From Rebecca billardiae RCC1528 (lineage: Eukaryota > Haptophyta): a DNA stretch of 64,000 bases. The stretch's first letter is position 1. Each line of letters begins with the position of its first letter. Positions 48,013 through 58,918 of the stretch are shown one piece after another. The DNA lies in the NCBI GenBank assembly GCA_965240325.2, contig OZ251230.1:1302001-1366000 (forward strand), given 5' to 3'. Under the pieces are notes generated by a model that saw only the letters and a list, made by a program, of their open reading frames with translations, was not told the origin of the DNA and made no database searches. A program made the translations under genes and the position numbers.

Positions 48013-49234
48013 CCGGCGCCGCGTTGGCGGCAGCCTTCACTGTGCGTGGGGTTGGTCGGCAGCGAGGCGCACGCGCAGCAGTGGGCGGTGCACCATCCCG
48101 TACAACAAGAAGCGGTGAGCGGTTGGGCATCACGACATCTCGTGTAGTACCAGAAGAAGGCCATTGGCATCACTGCCACGCTCGGGCGGGCAGCAGGCGA
48201 TGGGCAGAGGGCATCGCGAACTACAGCAGCGGTCGACGTCGCGCGCCGCCGAGAGACGTGGCATTTACAGTGGGTTTGTTGATTCGGCGTCGCTTGCCGT
48301 CCTCATGCGCCATTGGCGGCGCAGCATGATTTGACCTGATGTAATTCAGCTTGATGATAAATGACAGATGATGTGATGGGTGCATCATCGCAAGCGCGGT
48401 GGTGGTAGGGCGGGCCAGCACGGGAGGGATGTGCGCATGGCATGGGCGCATCTGCCTCTCATGGCTTAGCACTACTCGTCGTCAGGGAGTGCTGAGTCAG
48501 CATATCACGCTGGCCGTAAGACCCCGGGCCGTAAGACGCGAGTCACGCTCTGTCTAGCAGCAAGCGCTTGGCCTGGTGCTGACTACTAATGGCAGGTGCA
48601 GGAGTCAGGTACCAGTGACCAGTCTCAGCAGCGGATGCACCGGCGAGGAGCGTATAGTAATGATGATGATGCGCGCGATTCATGGACATGATGGCGGCGG
48701 TCGTCGTCGCGTCTCTGATGTAGTTACGAGTCGCGTCGTCCGTGATCGCTTCATCAGAATAGCGCATACTACGTATCGTCCTGACAATATCGGCTGCTGC
48801 TGCGAATATATTCGTAGTGATGCTATACTACTACTACAGCATCCGAGTCTCATCGTCACGGCACAAAGACAGCGCGCAGATATCGAGGCACGCACATCGA
48901 GCACGGCGCCGGTGCAGCAGACGACTACGACTTATTTCACATCAGAAACACATATCATATTACGCGCACGCGATTATTATTTGCGTGCTGTCTATATATA
49001 CGTGTCGACTCTGATGATGGACCGCGCGCATATATATAAAGTCTCGTATACGTTATTGAATATATATATATATGCGATGACGTACTAACTGCTACGGCCG
49101 GATGATACTACTGCGCGCTATACACGACATCAACTGCTACAAGTACAAGCCGCCGCAGCAGCAGTCGCGACATGATTATCACATATATCATTGCAGCTGA
49201 CGACGGCGCGTAGCAGTCTCCGGCCTGGCACGAG
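48013..49234. other. 1.2-kb intergenic between convergent genes
   Basis: The right half (48550-49230) is much less GC-rich and full of TA and GAT iterations (for example 49020-49075). No gene recognised. Confidence 0.5.
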
Positions 49235-50170
49235 TCATCGTCCATCGGGCCTCGGGTGGAGCGAGATCAGCACCGTGTTGGGCGTGTGAGCGCGCAGCAC
49301 GAGGGCGACGGTCAGCTCCGGCTTGTGCCCCAAGAGGGCAGCCTCGCCGTCACCGACTGTCTCGCCGCTCGTCAGCATGTCGATCTCCATTCCTGTGGGC
49401 AGCGTGAAGCCCTCTCCGCCCGTATCCACGGTCGAAGGATCTGCGCCCGCGTGCAGGAGCGCAGAGCAGACAGGCTCGTGCTCCATGATGGCCGCCCAGT
49501 GCAGCGCCGTCATGCCCTCGTCGTCACGCGCGTGCACGTCAGCCCGGGCTGCGAGGAGCGCGGCGACGGCCTCGTCGTGCCCCTCGATGGCCGCGAGGAT
49601 CAGTGCCGTCTGCCCACCGCCGCCCTTCATGTCGATCGGTGGCGCTCCGGGCGCACATGCCAGCAGCGTGCATGCTCGCGCCGCACCCTTGCTCGCCGCC
49701 ACGTGCAGCGGTGACTTTGGCTGCTCCGGCGGTCCGAAGCACACGGCGGTGTTACCCGCGCACACGTCGGCGACCGCGGTGAGTATGGCGCCGAGCACGC
49801 CCTCGTCGCCCGAGTACGCCGCGTGGTGCACCGGGGTCCATCCGCGGCTGTCCACCGTGCGCAGCAGCGCTCGCACAAAGCGCGGCTGCAGGGCGGCCAT
49901 GAGCTGCTCGACGATGCCGGCGTGCCCGTGCGAGCAGGCCAGAGCGAGCGGGCTGCGGTTGAACTGATCGAAGCTCAGAGGCTCTGCATCGTATCGGAGC
50001 AGCAGCTTCACGCCCTCGCCCGAGCCCAGGGCGGCGCCCATGTGCAGGGGTGTGGCCTTGTTGAGCAAGTTCGCGTTTGGATCGTGCCGCTTCGTCCGTA
50101 GCGCGTCTTCGAGCGTTTGCAGGTCGCCCTCGGGCGCCAGCACCTGCGAGTAGAAGGTGCTCGCCAACAT
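49235..50170 (-). CDS. Ankyrin-repeat protein
   Basis: A 311-residue frame made almost entirely of ankyrin repeats. About six can be counted: KATPLHMGAALGSGEGVKLL, RSPLALACSHGHAGIVEQLM, GWTPVHHAAYSGDEGVLGAI, KSPLHVAASKGAARACTLL, GQTALILAAIEGHDEAVAAL and GMTALHWAAIMEHEPVCSAL. Ankyrin arrays bind other proteins. The last 60 residues leave the repeat pattern. No membrane segment or enzymatic domain, so it is probably a soluble adaptor. The start ATG (MLASTFYSQV) fits the N-cap of the first repeat. Confidence 0.88.
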   Translation of the reverse strand: MLASTFYSQVLAPEGDLQTLEDALRTKRHDPNANLLNKATPLHMGAALGSGEGVKLLLRYDAEPLSFDQFNRSPLALACSHGHAGIVEQLMAALQPRFVRALLRTVDSRGWTPVHHAAYSGDEGVLGAILTAVADVCAGNTAVCFGPPEQPKSPLHVAASKGAARACTLLACAPGAPPIDMKGGGGQTALILAAIEGHDEAVAALLAARADVHARDDEGMTALHWAAIMEHEPVCSALLHAGADPSTVDTGGEGFTLPTGMEIDMLTSGETVGDGEAALLGHKPELTVALVLRAHTPNTVLISLHPRPDGR

Positions 50171-50424
50171 GGTCCTTTCACTCCGTTACGCGGTCCGCCA
50201 GGCGCTCGCGTCCGATTCGGGGCCAGCCGCGCGCACGTCGGCTTTGGCCGGGCGCGCCCGATGTCACGCCCGACGATGCCTGTCCTTGGCAGTCCGGTGG
50301 CTGTGTTCATTTTGGAGCTCCGCCAGCTTGACGATCACGATGCCGCCGGGCGCGGACCGGCGCCCTCGCGCATCCATGGACAGGCGCGGACAGCGCAATC
50401 TGAGCAGTAGCTATGGAGAGCTCT

Positions 50425-50468
50425 CTTCATGGCTAGCACCTCTGCGCTTCATGGCTAGCACCTCTGCG
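50425..50468 (+). repeat. Tandem repeat, 2 x 22 bp
   Basis: Two perfect copies beginning CTTCATGGCTAGCACCTCTG, in the gap upstream of the ankyrin gene. Confidence 0.85.
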
Positions 50469-50790
50469 CGCTGCACCTCTGCATTCCATCGCAGTGCGCA
50501 CAACATTCAATCAACAGCCGAGTCACGAATGTCAATGAGAATCGCCGTCCGTGAGTGAGGCGAACGCGGAACGGCCAGCAGTCGCCCGCGCCCGCAGGCC
50601 GCTATGGTCGCGGCACCGGCCCGCTCGGCGACTGCTGCGGGCTGACCGTTCGCCACTGCACTGTGCCGCGGGCGAAGCGGACTGCCGCCCCTGCCATCCT
50701 GGACCGGCGGCCGCCCTAGGCGCGGCCAACTCAAACGCGGCATGCCGAAACGCGGAGTCGGGAACTCGCCACGCAGGCCGTGAATGCGGT

Positions 50791-53700
50791 CTAACTTTGG
50801 TGTCGCCGGTTGCTCTGCGCCAATGGCATGCCGGAGAGCGCTGCCACCGCGGGCCCCGCTCCTGCTCCGGGCACCCCTCCAGAGGGTGCGAGCGCGAGCA
50901 CCGCTGCGGGCAGGCGGGGTGCGGCAGCGCCGTACGCCTTGGCCGTCGCATCCGCACTGCGGCTCGAGCACGTCGGCCCCGCTGCCCGCCGCGCCTGCAG
51001 GCTGGGCGCGGCGTGCGCGCCGCACGGCTGGGCGGGGAGCGGACCAGCTGCCGACGCCGGCGCCGCCGCCGCCGCGGCCACGGGTACCGCTGGCCTTGGC
51101 GCACGATGCGCGCCCGCCGCGTACTGTGCCGCGCGCCTGTGCGCGTGCGCGGTGGAGGCCGCTGCAGCCGCAGGCGGCGGCGGCGTGCGTGGCGCGACGA
51201 GCTGTAGAGCTGCCAGCTGCTGCAGCCGCTCATGAAGCTGCGCCCTTGGGCTCTGGACAGCCCCCATGGCGGATCCGGCCCCCGCCGCCGCCGCCGAGCA
51301 CGCTCGGAGCACGCGCGAGCGCGCCGCCGGCGTGCTGAACGCCGAGTCGGCCTCCGCCTCAGCCTCGGGGCCGAGCCCTTCTTGCGATTCCGAGGCCGCG
51401 GCGCGCTCGGCGGCGGCAGCGCCCGCGGCGCGCTCGCCCGCGGCGCCCTCAGGCGTGGCCATGGCGGCGGTGGCCGCTGCCGGCGGCAGCGCCGTCCCTG
51501 CGAGCGCGCCGTGGGAGGACCGGTGCAACCGCTGTGCGGCGGCTGCAGGCATCGCACCGCGGGGCGGCGAGGCCGCGTCAGCGGCGTCGGTGGCGCCAGC
51601 GGCGTCGGCTGTGCCGCAATGCGCCGCGCCCGCTCGCCACGCCGAAGTCGGCGAGGGCAGCGTCGGCGGCGCCACCCCACCCGGCGGCGGCGGCGGCGCG
51701 CGCTGCGCCGCCGCCTCCGCCTCGGCCGCGGCCGTGGCGGCGGCTGGCGGCGCCGGTCTCGATCGGAGCTCGACCAGCACGGACAGCTCGGCCTCGAGCT
51801 GGACGATGCGCGCGTGCAGCGCGGCGCGCTCGTCGACGGCCGCGAGCGCGTCCGCCTCGCGCGCCGCGTCGCTCGCCGCGCGCGCCGCCTCGGCCTGCGC
51901 CAGAGCCGCCGCCGCGGCCGCGTGCTCGGCGGCGGCAGCGTCCGCGGCCGCGCTGGCATCGGCCGCGCCGCGCAGCGCGCTGGCGAGCTGAGAGCGGAGT
52001 GAGTCCGCCTCGGCGCTGAGCGACTCGTCCAGCTCGTCGGCGCGCGCGCGCGCCTCGCGCACCTCGCGCGCGCTCGCCTCCTCCGCCGCCGCGGCGCGCG
52101 CCGCCGCCGCCGCCTCGGCCTGCGCCGCGCGCGCGCGCAACGCCTCCTCCGAAGTGGCGCGCTGCCGTTGCGCCAGGGCGCGCTCGGCGGCGCGCTCGTC
52201 CTCGGCGGCGCGAAGCTGGGCGCGGAGCGCGTCGCACGCGCGCTCGAGCTGCTCCGCGCGCTCCTGCGCCGCCGCGGCCGCCGTCGCGTGCGCGCCCAGC
52301 TGCGCCGCGAGCGCGGGCGCGCGCTCAGCCGCGTCGGCCGCCGCGCGCGCCGCGCCGTCCGCCGCGGCCGCGGCCGCGCTGCCGAGCGCATCCGCGGCGC
52401 GCTGCGCCTCCGCGAGCTGCGTCGCGAGCGGCGCGGCGGCGTCGAAGGCGGCGAGCGCGGCGCGCTCGGCGGCGAGCCGCCCGGCCGTCGCCGCGTCGCG
52501 CTCCGCGCGCGCCTCAACGCACGCCGCCTCGGCGCGCGCCGCGTCCGCGTCGCGCGCCGCCAGCGCCGCGACGGCTTCATGTGCGGCGCGCGCGGCGACG
52601 GCTGCGGCGGCGCGCAGCTCCGCGGCCGCGGCCTCGGCGGCCTTGGCGCGCTGGTCGGCCTCGCGCTCGGCGTCGGCCGCGCCGCGCGCGCGCGCCTCCG
52701 CCGCCGCGACGCCCTCCGAGCGCGCGCGCTCCGCCGCCGCCGCGCGCGTCTCCGCCGCCTCCGCCTCCGCGCGCGCCGCCGCCTCGGCCGCGCGCGCGCG
52801 ATCCGCCGCGGCGTCGGCCGCCGCGCACGCCATGCGCGCCGACGCCGCGTCGTGCGCGGCGGTCTCGGCGAGGGCGTGGGCGCGGGTGCGCTCGGCCGCG
52901 GCGGTGGAGAGCGCGTCCGACGCCGCCGCGGCGCGCGCCTCCGCCTCCACCGCGCGCTGCTCCGCCTCGAGCGCGCGCCGCTCGGCCGCGGCCGCGCGCG
53001 CCTCAGACGCGGCCGCGGCCGCGGCCGCGCGCGCCGCGCGCGCGGCCGTGGCTTCGGCCTCCTCCTCGGCGGCGAGGCGCGCGGCGAGCGCGGCGGCGGC
53101 GTCGGCCTCGGCGTGCGCGACCTCCGCCTGCGCCGCCGCCGCGCTCGCCTCCGCCCCCGCCCTCGCCTCCGCCGCGCCGCGCGCCTCCGCCTCCAAGTCG
53201 GCCGCGCGCGCCGCCCATAGCCCGTGCTCAAGAGAGGCCTGTCGCTGAGACTCGTGCGCACCTGCCTGGGTGTCCTCTGCGGCGCGGAGGGACTCGGCGG
53301 CGCGCGCGCGCGCGTCGGCGGCGGCGGCGGCGTGTGCGGACGCCTCGGTGCGCCACGCCTCCGCCTCGCTCCGGGCGTCCGCCGCCTCCGCCGCCGCCGC
53401 CGCCGCCGCCGCCTCCGCGGCGGCCGCGCGGCCGTCGGCACGCGCGCCGTCCGCGGCCGCCGCCTCCGCGCGCGCGCTCGCGTGCGCCGCCGCTCGGACC
53501 GCCGCGCTCTCGCCCTCGCGGGCGGAGGCCGCGTCGGCGCGCGCCCGGCGCGTCGCGCCCTCGAGCCGCCCCACCTCCGCGTCCGCGTCCGCCAGCGCAT
53601 CCCGCACGCACCCCACCGCCACCAGCGCCGCCGAGCGCTGATCGAGCGCGCTCGCCGCCGCCGCCTCCGCGGCGCGCGTGTCGGCATGCAACGCACTCAG

Positions 53701-55020
53701 CCGCGCGCCGAGCACGCGCGCCGCCTCGTCGCGCCGGGCGTCGGCGGCGTCGGCGAGCGCGTCGGCGCGCGCGCGCGCCTCGGTCGCCTCGCGCTCGCGC
53801 GCGCTGCTCGCCGCCGCCTCCTCCAGCGCGCGCCGCGCCACGCCCCGCGCCCGCTGCTCCAAGCGCTCGGACTCGCCGAGCGAGCCAAGCGCGCACGCGC
53901 GCTCGGCGCGCGTGCGCGCGTGCGCCGCGCGCTCGGCGGTGAGCGCGCGCGCGACGTGGAGCGCGGCGTCGCGCGAGGCGTCCGCGTCCTCGAGCGCGCC
54001 GCGCAGCGCGTCGCGCTCCACGCACGCGCCGAGCCCGCGCGCCGCGCTCTCCTGCGCCCGCTGAAGCTGGAGCCTTAGGCTGTCAGCGTCTGCGCGCGCG
54101 GACGCGGCGTCGGCGCGCACGCGCGTGCGCTCCGCGCGCGCAGACGCGTCGGCGTCGGCGGCGCGGCCGAGCTCGCGCTCGGCCGCGTCCGCCACGCTCC
54201 GCGCCGCCTGCGCGCGCCGCCGCGCCTCGCCCAGCTCCGCCTCCGCCGCGCTCAGCTCGTCGCGCACAGCGCTGAGCTCGGCGCGAGCGCGCGAGGCCGC
54301 GCCCACGCCCGTGGCGCCGGCCGCGCGCGCGCGCGCCGCGTCCGCCTCGGCGCGCTCGCGGGCGAGGCGCTCCTCCTCGAGCGCGTCGAGCAGCGCATCC
54401 CGCTCCTCGGACGCCCGCGCCTCCAGCTCGGCGTGCGCGCCGCGTGCACTGCGCGCCTCGTCCCGCGCCGCGCGCGCAGAGGCATCTGCGCTCGCGGCTG
54501 CGCGGCGCGCCTCGCCCACCGCGGCGGCGGCGCGTGCGGCCGCCTGCTCGACGAGCGGCAGCGCGTCAGCAGGCAGCCCGAGCTCCGCAGCACGCGCAGG
54601 GAGGGCCCTGCGCAGCGCCTCGAGCTGCGCGCGCAGCTGATCGGCCTGCGCGTCGCTGGCTGCCTTGGCCGCCTGCGCCGACTCGATCGCAGCCTGCAGC
54701 GCCGCGAACCGGCGCCGAGAGGCCTCGCGCGCCGTGGAAGCGCGCCCGCCGATGCCTGCGTGCTCGGCCGATCCGACGAGCTTCTCCAGCCCATCGGACG
54801 CGAGCGAGGCCAGCTCCGCCTGCAGGTGCTCCGCGCGGCGCTCGGCCTCGCGACGAGCGCGCCGGTGCTGCTCGCCCGCCGCGCGCGCGGCCGTGAGCGC
54901 ATCGCGGGTCGAGCCGAGCTGCAGCTCGGCATCAGCGAGGCGGCGCGGTAGCGCGTGGACGTCCGCCGCCTCGCGCTGTGCTCGACGCACCGCCGCCCCC
55001 GCGGCGCCCGCCGTGCTCAT
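50791..55020 (-). CDS. Giant Ala/Glu/Arg-rich coiled-coil protein
   Basis: A 1,409-residue uninterrupted frame from the ATG at 55020 (MSTAGAAGAAVRRAQREAAD). From about 15 to 1,130 it is one long heptad-rich helix (for example ALTAARAAGEQHRRARREAE and DALLDALEEERLARERAEAD) with very high Ala, Glu and Arg. The last 280 residues are Ala/Pro/Ser-rich and look disordered. Several opposite-strand frames across the same DNA are longer than 300 codons, but they read as Ala/Ser or Arg repeats, an effect of the GCG/CGC codon bias. The protein could be a structural filament, a Golgi or centrosome tether, or a scaffold; the sequence does not decide. Diverges from the membrane protein at 55183. Confidence 0.72.
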   Translation of the reverse strand: MSTAGAAGAAVRRAQREAADVHALPRRLADAELQLGSTRDALTAARAAGEQHRRARREAERRAEHLQAELASLASDGLEKLVGSAEHAGIGGRASTAREASRRRFAALQAAIESAQAAKAASDAQADQLRAQLEALRRALPARAAELGLPADALPLVEQAAARAAAAVGEARRAAASADASARAARDEARSARGAHAELEARASEERDALLDALEEERLARERAEADAARARAAGATGVGAASRARAELSAVRDELSAAEAELGEARRRAQAARSVADAAERELGRAADADASARAERTRVRADAASARADADSLRLQLQRAQESAARGLGACVERDALRGALEDADASRDAALHVARALTAERAAHARTRAERACALGSLGESERLEQRARGVARRALEEAAASSAREREATEARARADALADAADARRDEAARVLGARLSALHADTRAAEAAAASALDQRSAALVAVGCVRDALADADAEVGRLEGATRRARADAASAREGESAAVRAAAHASARAEAAAADGARADGRAAAAEAAAAAAAAEAADARSEAEAWRTEASAHAAAAADARARAAESLRAAEDTQAGAHESQRQASLEHGLWAARAADLEAEARGAAEARAGAEASAAAAQAEVAHAEADAAAALAARLAAEEEAEATAARAARAAAAAAASEARAAAAERRALEAEQRAVEAEARAAAASDALSTAAAERTRAHALAETAAHDAASARMACAAADAAADRARAAEAAARAEAEAAETRAAAAERARSEGVAAAEARARGAADAEREADQRAKAAEAAAAELRAAAAVAARAAHEAVAALAARDADAARAEAACVEARAERDAATAGRLAAERAALAAFDAAAPLATQLAEAQRAADALGSAAAAAADGAARAAADAAERAPALAAQLGAHATAAAAAQERAEQLERACDALRAQLRAAEDERAAERALAQRQRATSEEALRARAAQAEAAAAARAAAAEEASAREVREARARADELDESLSAEADSLRSQLASALRGAADASAAADAAAAEHAAAAAALAQAEAARAASDAAREADALAAVDERAALHARIVQLEAELSVLVELRSRPAPPAAATAAAEAEAAAQRAPPPPPGGVAPPTLPSPTSAWRAGAAHCGTADAAGATDAADAASPPRGAMPAAAAQRLHRSSHGALAGTALPPAAATAAMATPEGAAGERAAGAAAAERAAASESQEGLGPEAEAEADSAFSTPAARSRVLRACSAAAAGAGSAMGAVQSPRAQLHERLQQLAALQLVAPRTPPPPAAAAASTAHAHRRAAQYAAGAHRAPRPAVPVAAAAAAPASAAGPLPAQPCGAHAAPSLQARRAAGPTCSSRSADATAKAYGAAAPRLPAAVLALAPSGGVPGAGAGPAVAALSGMPLAQSNRRHQS

Positions 55021-55182
55021 CCGTGCACGACGCGCATGCGTGCTCTCCGCTTTCAATCGTGCAGCTCTCGAGCCGTCGAGGCAGCTCAACCGGCCAGTGC
55101 TTCCGGCCCGGACCAGAAGACTGCGTCCGGTGAGGGCGGGACGGCACCGGCCCCAGCCGCCTGGCTCGCCGGGCGCCCGGGC
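55021..55182. promoter_or_regulatory. Probable bidirectional promoter
   Basis: 162 bp between divergent start codons of the coiled-coil gene and the type II membrane protein gene. Lower GC than both genes. No TATA box. Confidence 0.4.
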
Positions 55183-56454
55183 ATGTCGCAGGGGCGGAAT
55201 GCAGGGCTCAGGCGATACCCACCGGGTCCTCGGACCGACTTCAGCTTCGATCCGCACCCCTCCAGCGCGCCGCGGCTGCGGAGCAACACGCAGATGCAGA
55301 AATCCGCCCTGCGCATGCTGTGCTGCGGCGCGTGCGTGGTCTCCATCATTGCCTTTGTCGCGCTGAGCTCACCGCCGCAGGGCCAGAACGCGTGGCTCTC
55401 CTTCGACTTGTGCCCGCAGCGCCCGAGCCAGCCGGGCGTGATCGACTGGGTCTCGGTCGCGCTGGCTGACGGCGAGCAGTGCCCGCCCGAGCCCCTGCCC
55501 GCGCCGTCGACCATGACCGTTGAGCGCGAGCACTTCCCAACGTATGGCGGCGTGTTCGGCCGCGGCTCGTACAGCTTCTTCGTGAAGGTCGCGCGGCCGT
55601 CGTTCACCTCGGGCGAGCTCACCTTCTCGATCGCCTCGGCCCGCGGGCACACGCTCCTAGCGCCGACGACCGAGTCGCTGCTCTACCTCACAGACTCGGC
55701 CGTCGCGTGCAACGCGAGCACGGACGCGCTGTGCGAGCGCGTCGACGAGACGGTCGTCGACGCGGGCGTGGAGGCGGCGCAGCGACGCCGGCTGCTCACG
55801 CGCGAGCGGGCCCGGCCGAGCGCGTTGCTCGAGCCGGGGGGGCGACCCCCGACCGCGCGCGTGCTGCTCAAGGCCGGCGCTGGCGGCGGCGCCGGCGGCA
55901 CACGAGGCTTTGCTGGCGGCGCGGGCGGGCGAGGTTGGATCTCCTCGCATGCGACCCCGCAGGCGCGTTGGATTCACGCGCGCACAGGCCCGGGCGGCTT
56001 CCCCGGCGCGTACCACGCCACGCCCACGCGGCTGACGCGGGCGCACGTCTTCTCCGCAGGCGCAGTCTTCCTCCTCCTGCACCACGGCAACCGCGGCGGC
56101 TTCACGGCGCAGCACTCGCGCGAGGCGCGCACCAACGTCGGCGTCGACGATTTCCTGGAAACTTCCTTCGATGTGGAGGCGGCGGACTTCCCGCTGCGTT
56201 TCGAGCTGCACTCGGCCGTGCTGCGCGTGGGCGGCTCCTCCGCAGCTGCCGGCGCGGCGAGTGCGGATGCTACCGCGCCCACGCCGACGGATGCCGGGCA
56301 GAGGCGCCGGGCGCTCAGCGCCGACAGCGCTGAGGGCGCCGTTGGCGCTGGCAGCACCAGCCCAGTGCCTCTTGGCGCCGTACGGCCACTGCTGGGTAGC
56401 AACGTCGTCGTGCCGCCGCCACTGCTGCTCTTCGGCTTTGAGCAGCTGCCATGA
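55183..56454 (+). CDS. Type II membrane or secreted protein of unknown family
   Basis: A 423-residue frame from the ATG at 55183 (MSQGRNAGLRRYPPGPRT). A signal-anchor helix lies at about residues 45-64 (MLCCGACVVSIIAFVALSS), so most of the chain is lumenal or outside the cell. The lumenal part has beta-rich stretches (VFGRGSYSFFVKVARPSF, GELTFSIASARGHTLLAPTT, ESLLYLTDSAVACNASTDAL) and a GTRGFAGGAGG stretch with Gly-rich turns. I do not recognise the family. The stop precedes a long gap with no other gene. Confidence 0.6.
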   Translation: MSQGRNAGLRRYPPGPRTDFSFDPHPSSAPRLRSNTQMQKSALRMLCCGACVVSIIAFVALSSPPQGQNAWLSFDLCPQRPSQPGVIDWVSVALADGEQCPPEPLPAPSTMTVEREHFPTYGGVFGRGSYSFFVKVARPSFTSGELTFSIASARGHTLLAPTTESLLYLTDSAVACNASTDALCERVDETVVDAGVEAAQRRRLLTRERARPSALLEPGGRPPTARVLLKAGAGGGAGGTRGFAGGAGGRGWISSHATPQARWIHARTGPGGFPGAYHATPTRLTRAHVFSAGAVFLLLHHGNRGGFTAQHSREARTNVGVDDFLETSFDVEAADFPLRFELHSAVLRVGGSSAAAGAASADATAPTPTDAGQRRRALSADSAEGAVGAGSTSPVPLGAVRPLLGSNVVVPPPLLLFGFEQLP

Positions 56455-57805
56455 CGGGCCGCCACGTCACCGCCATGGTCACGCCTACGCGCGCCGCGGG
56501 ACCCACGCCCAGCCACGGCCAGGCGACACGGAGTCACTGAACACGCCGACTGCGGGGGCCCGCGGGCCGCGGGCTGCGCCTGCCGCTCAGCCGACACGGC
56601 CCGCGAGCGCGAGCCGCTGGCCGTGCCCTCATTGATGCGGCCTGCGCCACTATGCGCTGGACTTGACGCGGCCGCTTCCATGCTGCGCCGAGTGCGGCGC
56701 AGCGGTTCAACAGATGTGATGGCGTGGGCCACGTGGTCGGACGTCGCCCGCCTCACCAGACGTCGGTGGCCTCCGTGCCCTCCGACTCCGTCACTCGTCA
56801 GTCGCTCCGTGGACCGGCAGCGTGGCCTGCCCAGTGGCCAGTGCCCCCAGACCTGGGGTGGTCGGTGGTGCCCGCGCGCGTGCCGCTCACGCGCCCGTCG
56901 CGGCTCTGAGTCTCATCATGATGGCTCTGCCGTCTGCGGAGTGCGGTCTGGCGTCTCAGACTGAGACTCACTCGGACCAGGCGGCGAGGGCAGACTCATC
57001 TAGCAGCTTGATTCTGACTCTGAGCCTGAGCGCTGAGGTCTGCGCCTACGGGCCATGATTCCAATCACTGATGCAGTCGCGGCCGTCACGGTGCCGAGTG
57101 ACTCACGGGCCGAGGCGGCTCACGGGGCCCGCTCCGGACGGCTCGTGCCCGGGCCCGGGCCGTGGGCGTGGCTGATTAAACTTATATAGTCACTATTATA
57201 GCAGCCATCATCAGTGCTGAACTGTGCTGATGACACGTACTGCGCTGTATCACAGTACGACCGCAGTGTTAGACTGAGCAGTCGCCTGCTCATGCACCGG
57301 GCGATGAGTCGATCTGCTGCTGTGAATAAACCGTCATTGACTGACGTCGTCCGAATCGGCCGCTGAGCGGCGGGCGCGGTGCCACCCGCACCAGTGACCA
57401 GAGCCGCAGCTCCAATCGGTGCGTGCGTCCTCGAATTCTGTGCTTCGCCTGAAAGGCACTCGCCCTGGGACCTGACCGCCAGAAAATCGCGCCGTCCGCC
57501 GCCGCACGCCCGACGGCGACGCCGCCGCCCATCCGTCCATCTGGGATGCCACCGTGCAGGTCGACTCGGAGCCGCGACATGACTGTCTTGCAGATCTGCG
57601 GATCTGTGATCAGGTGCGGCGGCAAGGCAGCCGTGCTTCCCCTGGCACAGCCGTGGTCAACCGCACGCGGTCACGCGGGCAAGCACGCGCAAGGACGTGT
57701 GGAGCGCCAGCCGAGGCCAGCTCGCATCAGCCGACGCAGCGCGTGCTTGTGGCCGCCGCCGAGCGGCGAGTGGCGGCGCGCCGTCGCGGCGCGAGAGTGC
57801 TCATA
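56455..57805. other. 1.35-kb intergenic
   Basis: Between convergent genes. Many short frames on both strands, none with a motif. A sequence near 57182-57200 (TATATAGTCACTATTATA) resembles the pair in the centre of the inverted-repeat element. Confidence 0.4.
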
Positions 57806-58918
57806 TCATACTCTCCCGCTCTGCGGATGCTCGGTCGAGGACTGCGGCGGCACCTCGCCATTCTCGTCGGACGCCCCCCCGTTGAGGGGCGTGAGCCCGA
57901 GGGAGCGCGCGCGCTGCGCCTCGAGCGCCTTCTGCTCATCCTCGTCCGAAGATGGCTGGTAGTTGCCCACAATGCACTTAAATAAGCCGACGTCTTTGGG
58001 CGCGTACGTCCACGATAGTCGCCAAGCGATCAGCACAAAGATGCCGATCAGCACGATCTCCACGACGCCGTAGTAGATGGGGACGAGGAGCGCGCGCGCC
58101 GACTGGGCTGGCGTGGGGAATATCGACACCGCGATGGTGAACGCCAGGCTCGTGTTCTGATAGCAGCACTCGATGCAGATCGCCACAGCCTCCGGGTCGC
58201 TGCAGCGGAGGCATTTCGCAATGGTGAACGCGATCAACAGCCCGAGGATGCACGGCGCGGCGACCGCGAGCCACCACGTGGGCTGCAGGGACTGCAGCGA
58301 CATGAGCGTCGCTTCGGGCCCCGACGGCCCCTCCTCGTCCCCTTCGGAGCTCCCGCCCGACGCCACCACCAGCGCCACGACGATGTTGGCGATGCCACCA
58401 AAGGAGCCGAGCTTGTTCATCAGCCCCTTGTGCTGCGGCCACTTTGTGCCGATGGAGAGGCCCACGATGACGCTGGCGATGACAACGGCCACGGCGGTCA
58501 TGATGCCGGGCCAGTTCAGCCCCACCGCCACGCCGTAGATCGCCTGCACGTAGATCAGCAGGTTGAGCGGCAGGAAGCCGATCGAGATGAGCGTGCTCAC
58601 CGTCGTCATGGCCACGGAGAGCGTCAGGTCGGCGTTGCCGACCATGCACCACCAGCCTGAGAGGCCGCCACCAGGCGAGGTGGTCAAAATGAGCAGCATG
58701 ATTCCGAACAGCGGCTCGAGCTGGAACGCCGAGACCGAGCAGAAGCCGAGGAAAGGCAGCAGCAAGAACTGGCATGTCACGCCCGTGCCAATGCCCCTGT
58801 AGTTCTTGAGCTTGGTGCGGAATCGGGCGAGGTCGGTCGTGCCTGCCATGCCCATGATGAGCGTGAACAGGAATATGTTCGACAGGACCACCGTGGCCGT
58901 CTGCCCGGCCGACGACAT
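57806..58918 (-). CDS. SBF/SLC10-type sodium-coupled transporter
   Basis: A 370-residue membrane protein with about nine hydrophobic helices. Family marks of the bile acid:sodium symporter (SBF) fold are present: LTTSPGGGLSGWWC in the first half and ECCYQNTSLAFTIAV in the second, which correspond to the crossing-helix regions that bind sodium and substrate in SLC10 and ASBT proteins. The N-terminus (MSSAGQTATVVLSNIFLFTL) enters the membrane at once. A loop (about 190-215) is acidic, and the last 60 residues are a hydrophilic tail. Plant and algal relatives move pyruvate, glucosinolate precursors or bile-acid-like acids; the substrate here is open. Diverges from the glutaredoxin gene, about 395 bp between starts. 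Confidence 0.85.
   Translation of the reverse strand: MSSAGQTATVVLSNIFLFTLIMGMAGTTDLARFRTKLKNYRGIGTGVTCQFLLLPFLGFCSVSAFQLEPLFGIMLLILTTSPGGGLSGWWCMVGNADLTLSVAMTTVSTLISIGFLPLNLLIYVQAIYGVAVGLNWPGIMTAVAVVIASVIVGLSIGTKWPQHKGLMNKLGSFGGIANIVVALVVASGGSSEGDEEGPSGPEATLMSLQSLQPTWWLAVAAPCILGLLIAFTIAKCLRCSDPEAVAICIECCYQNTSLAFTIAVSIFPTPAQSARALLVPIYYGVVEIVLIGIFVLIAWRLSWTYAPKDVGLFKCIVGNYQPSSDEDEQKALEAQRARSLGLTPLNGGASDENGEVPPQSSTEHPQSGRV

Noticed and set aside
52154-53248. 364-codon + strand Ala/Ser frame across the coiled-coil gene
   Set aside because: Near-monotonous Ala/Ser/Arg, an effect of GCG/CGC codons in the sense gene; no initiation context or domain.
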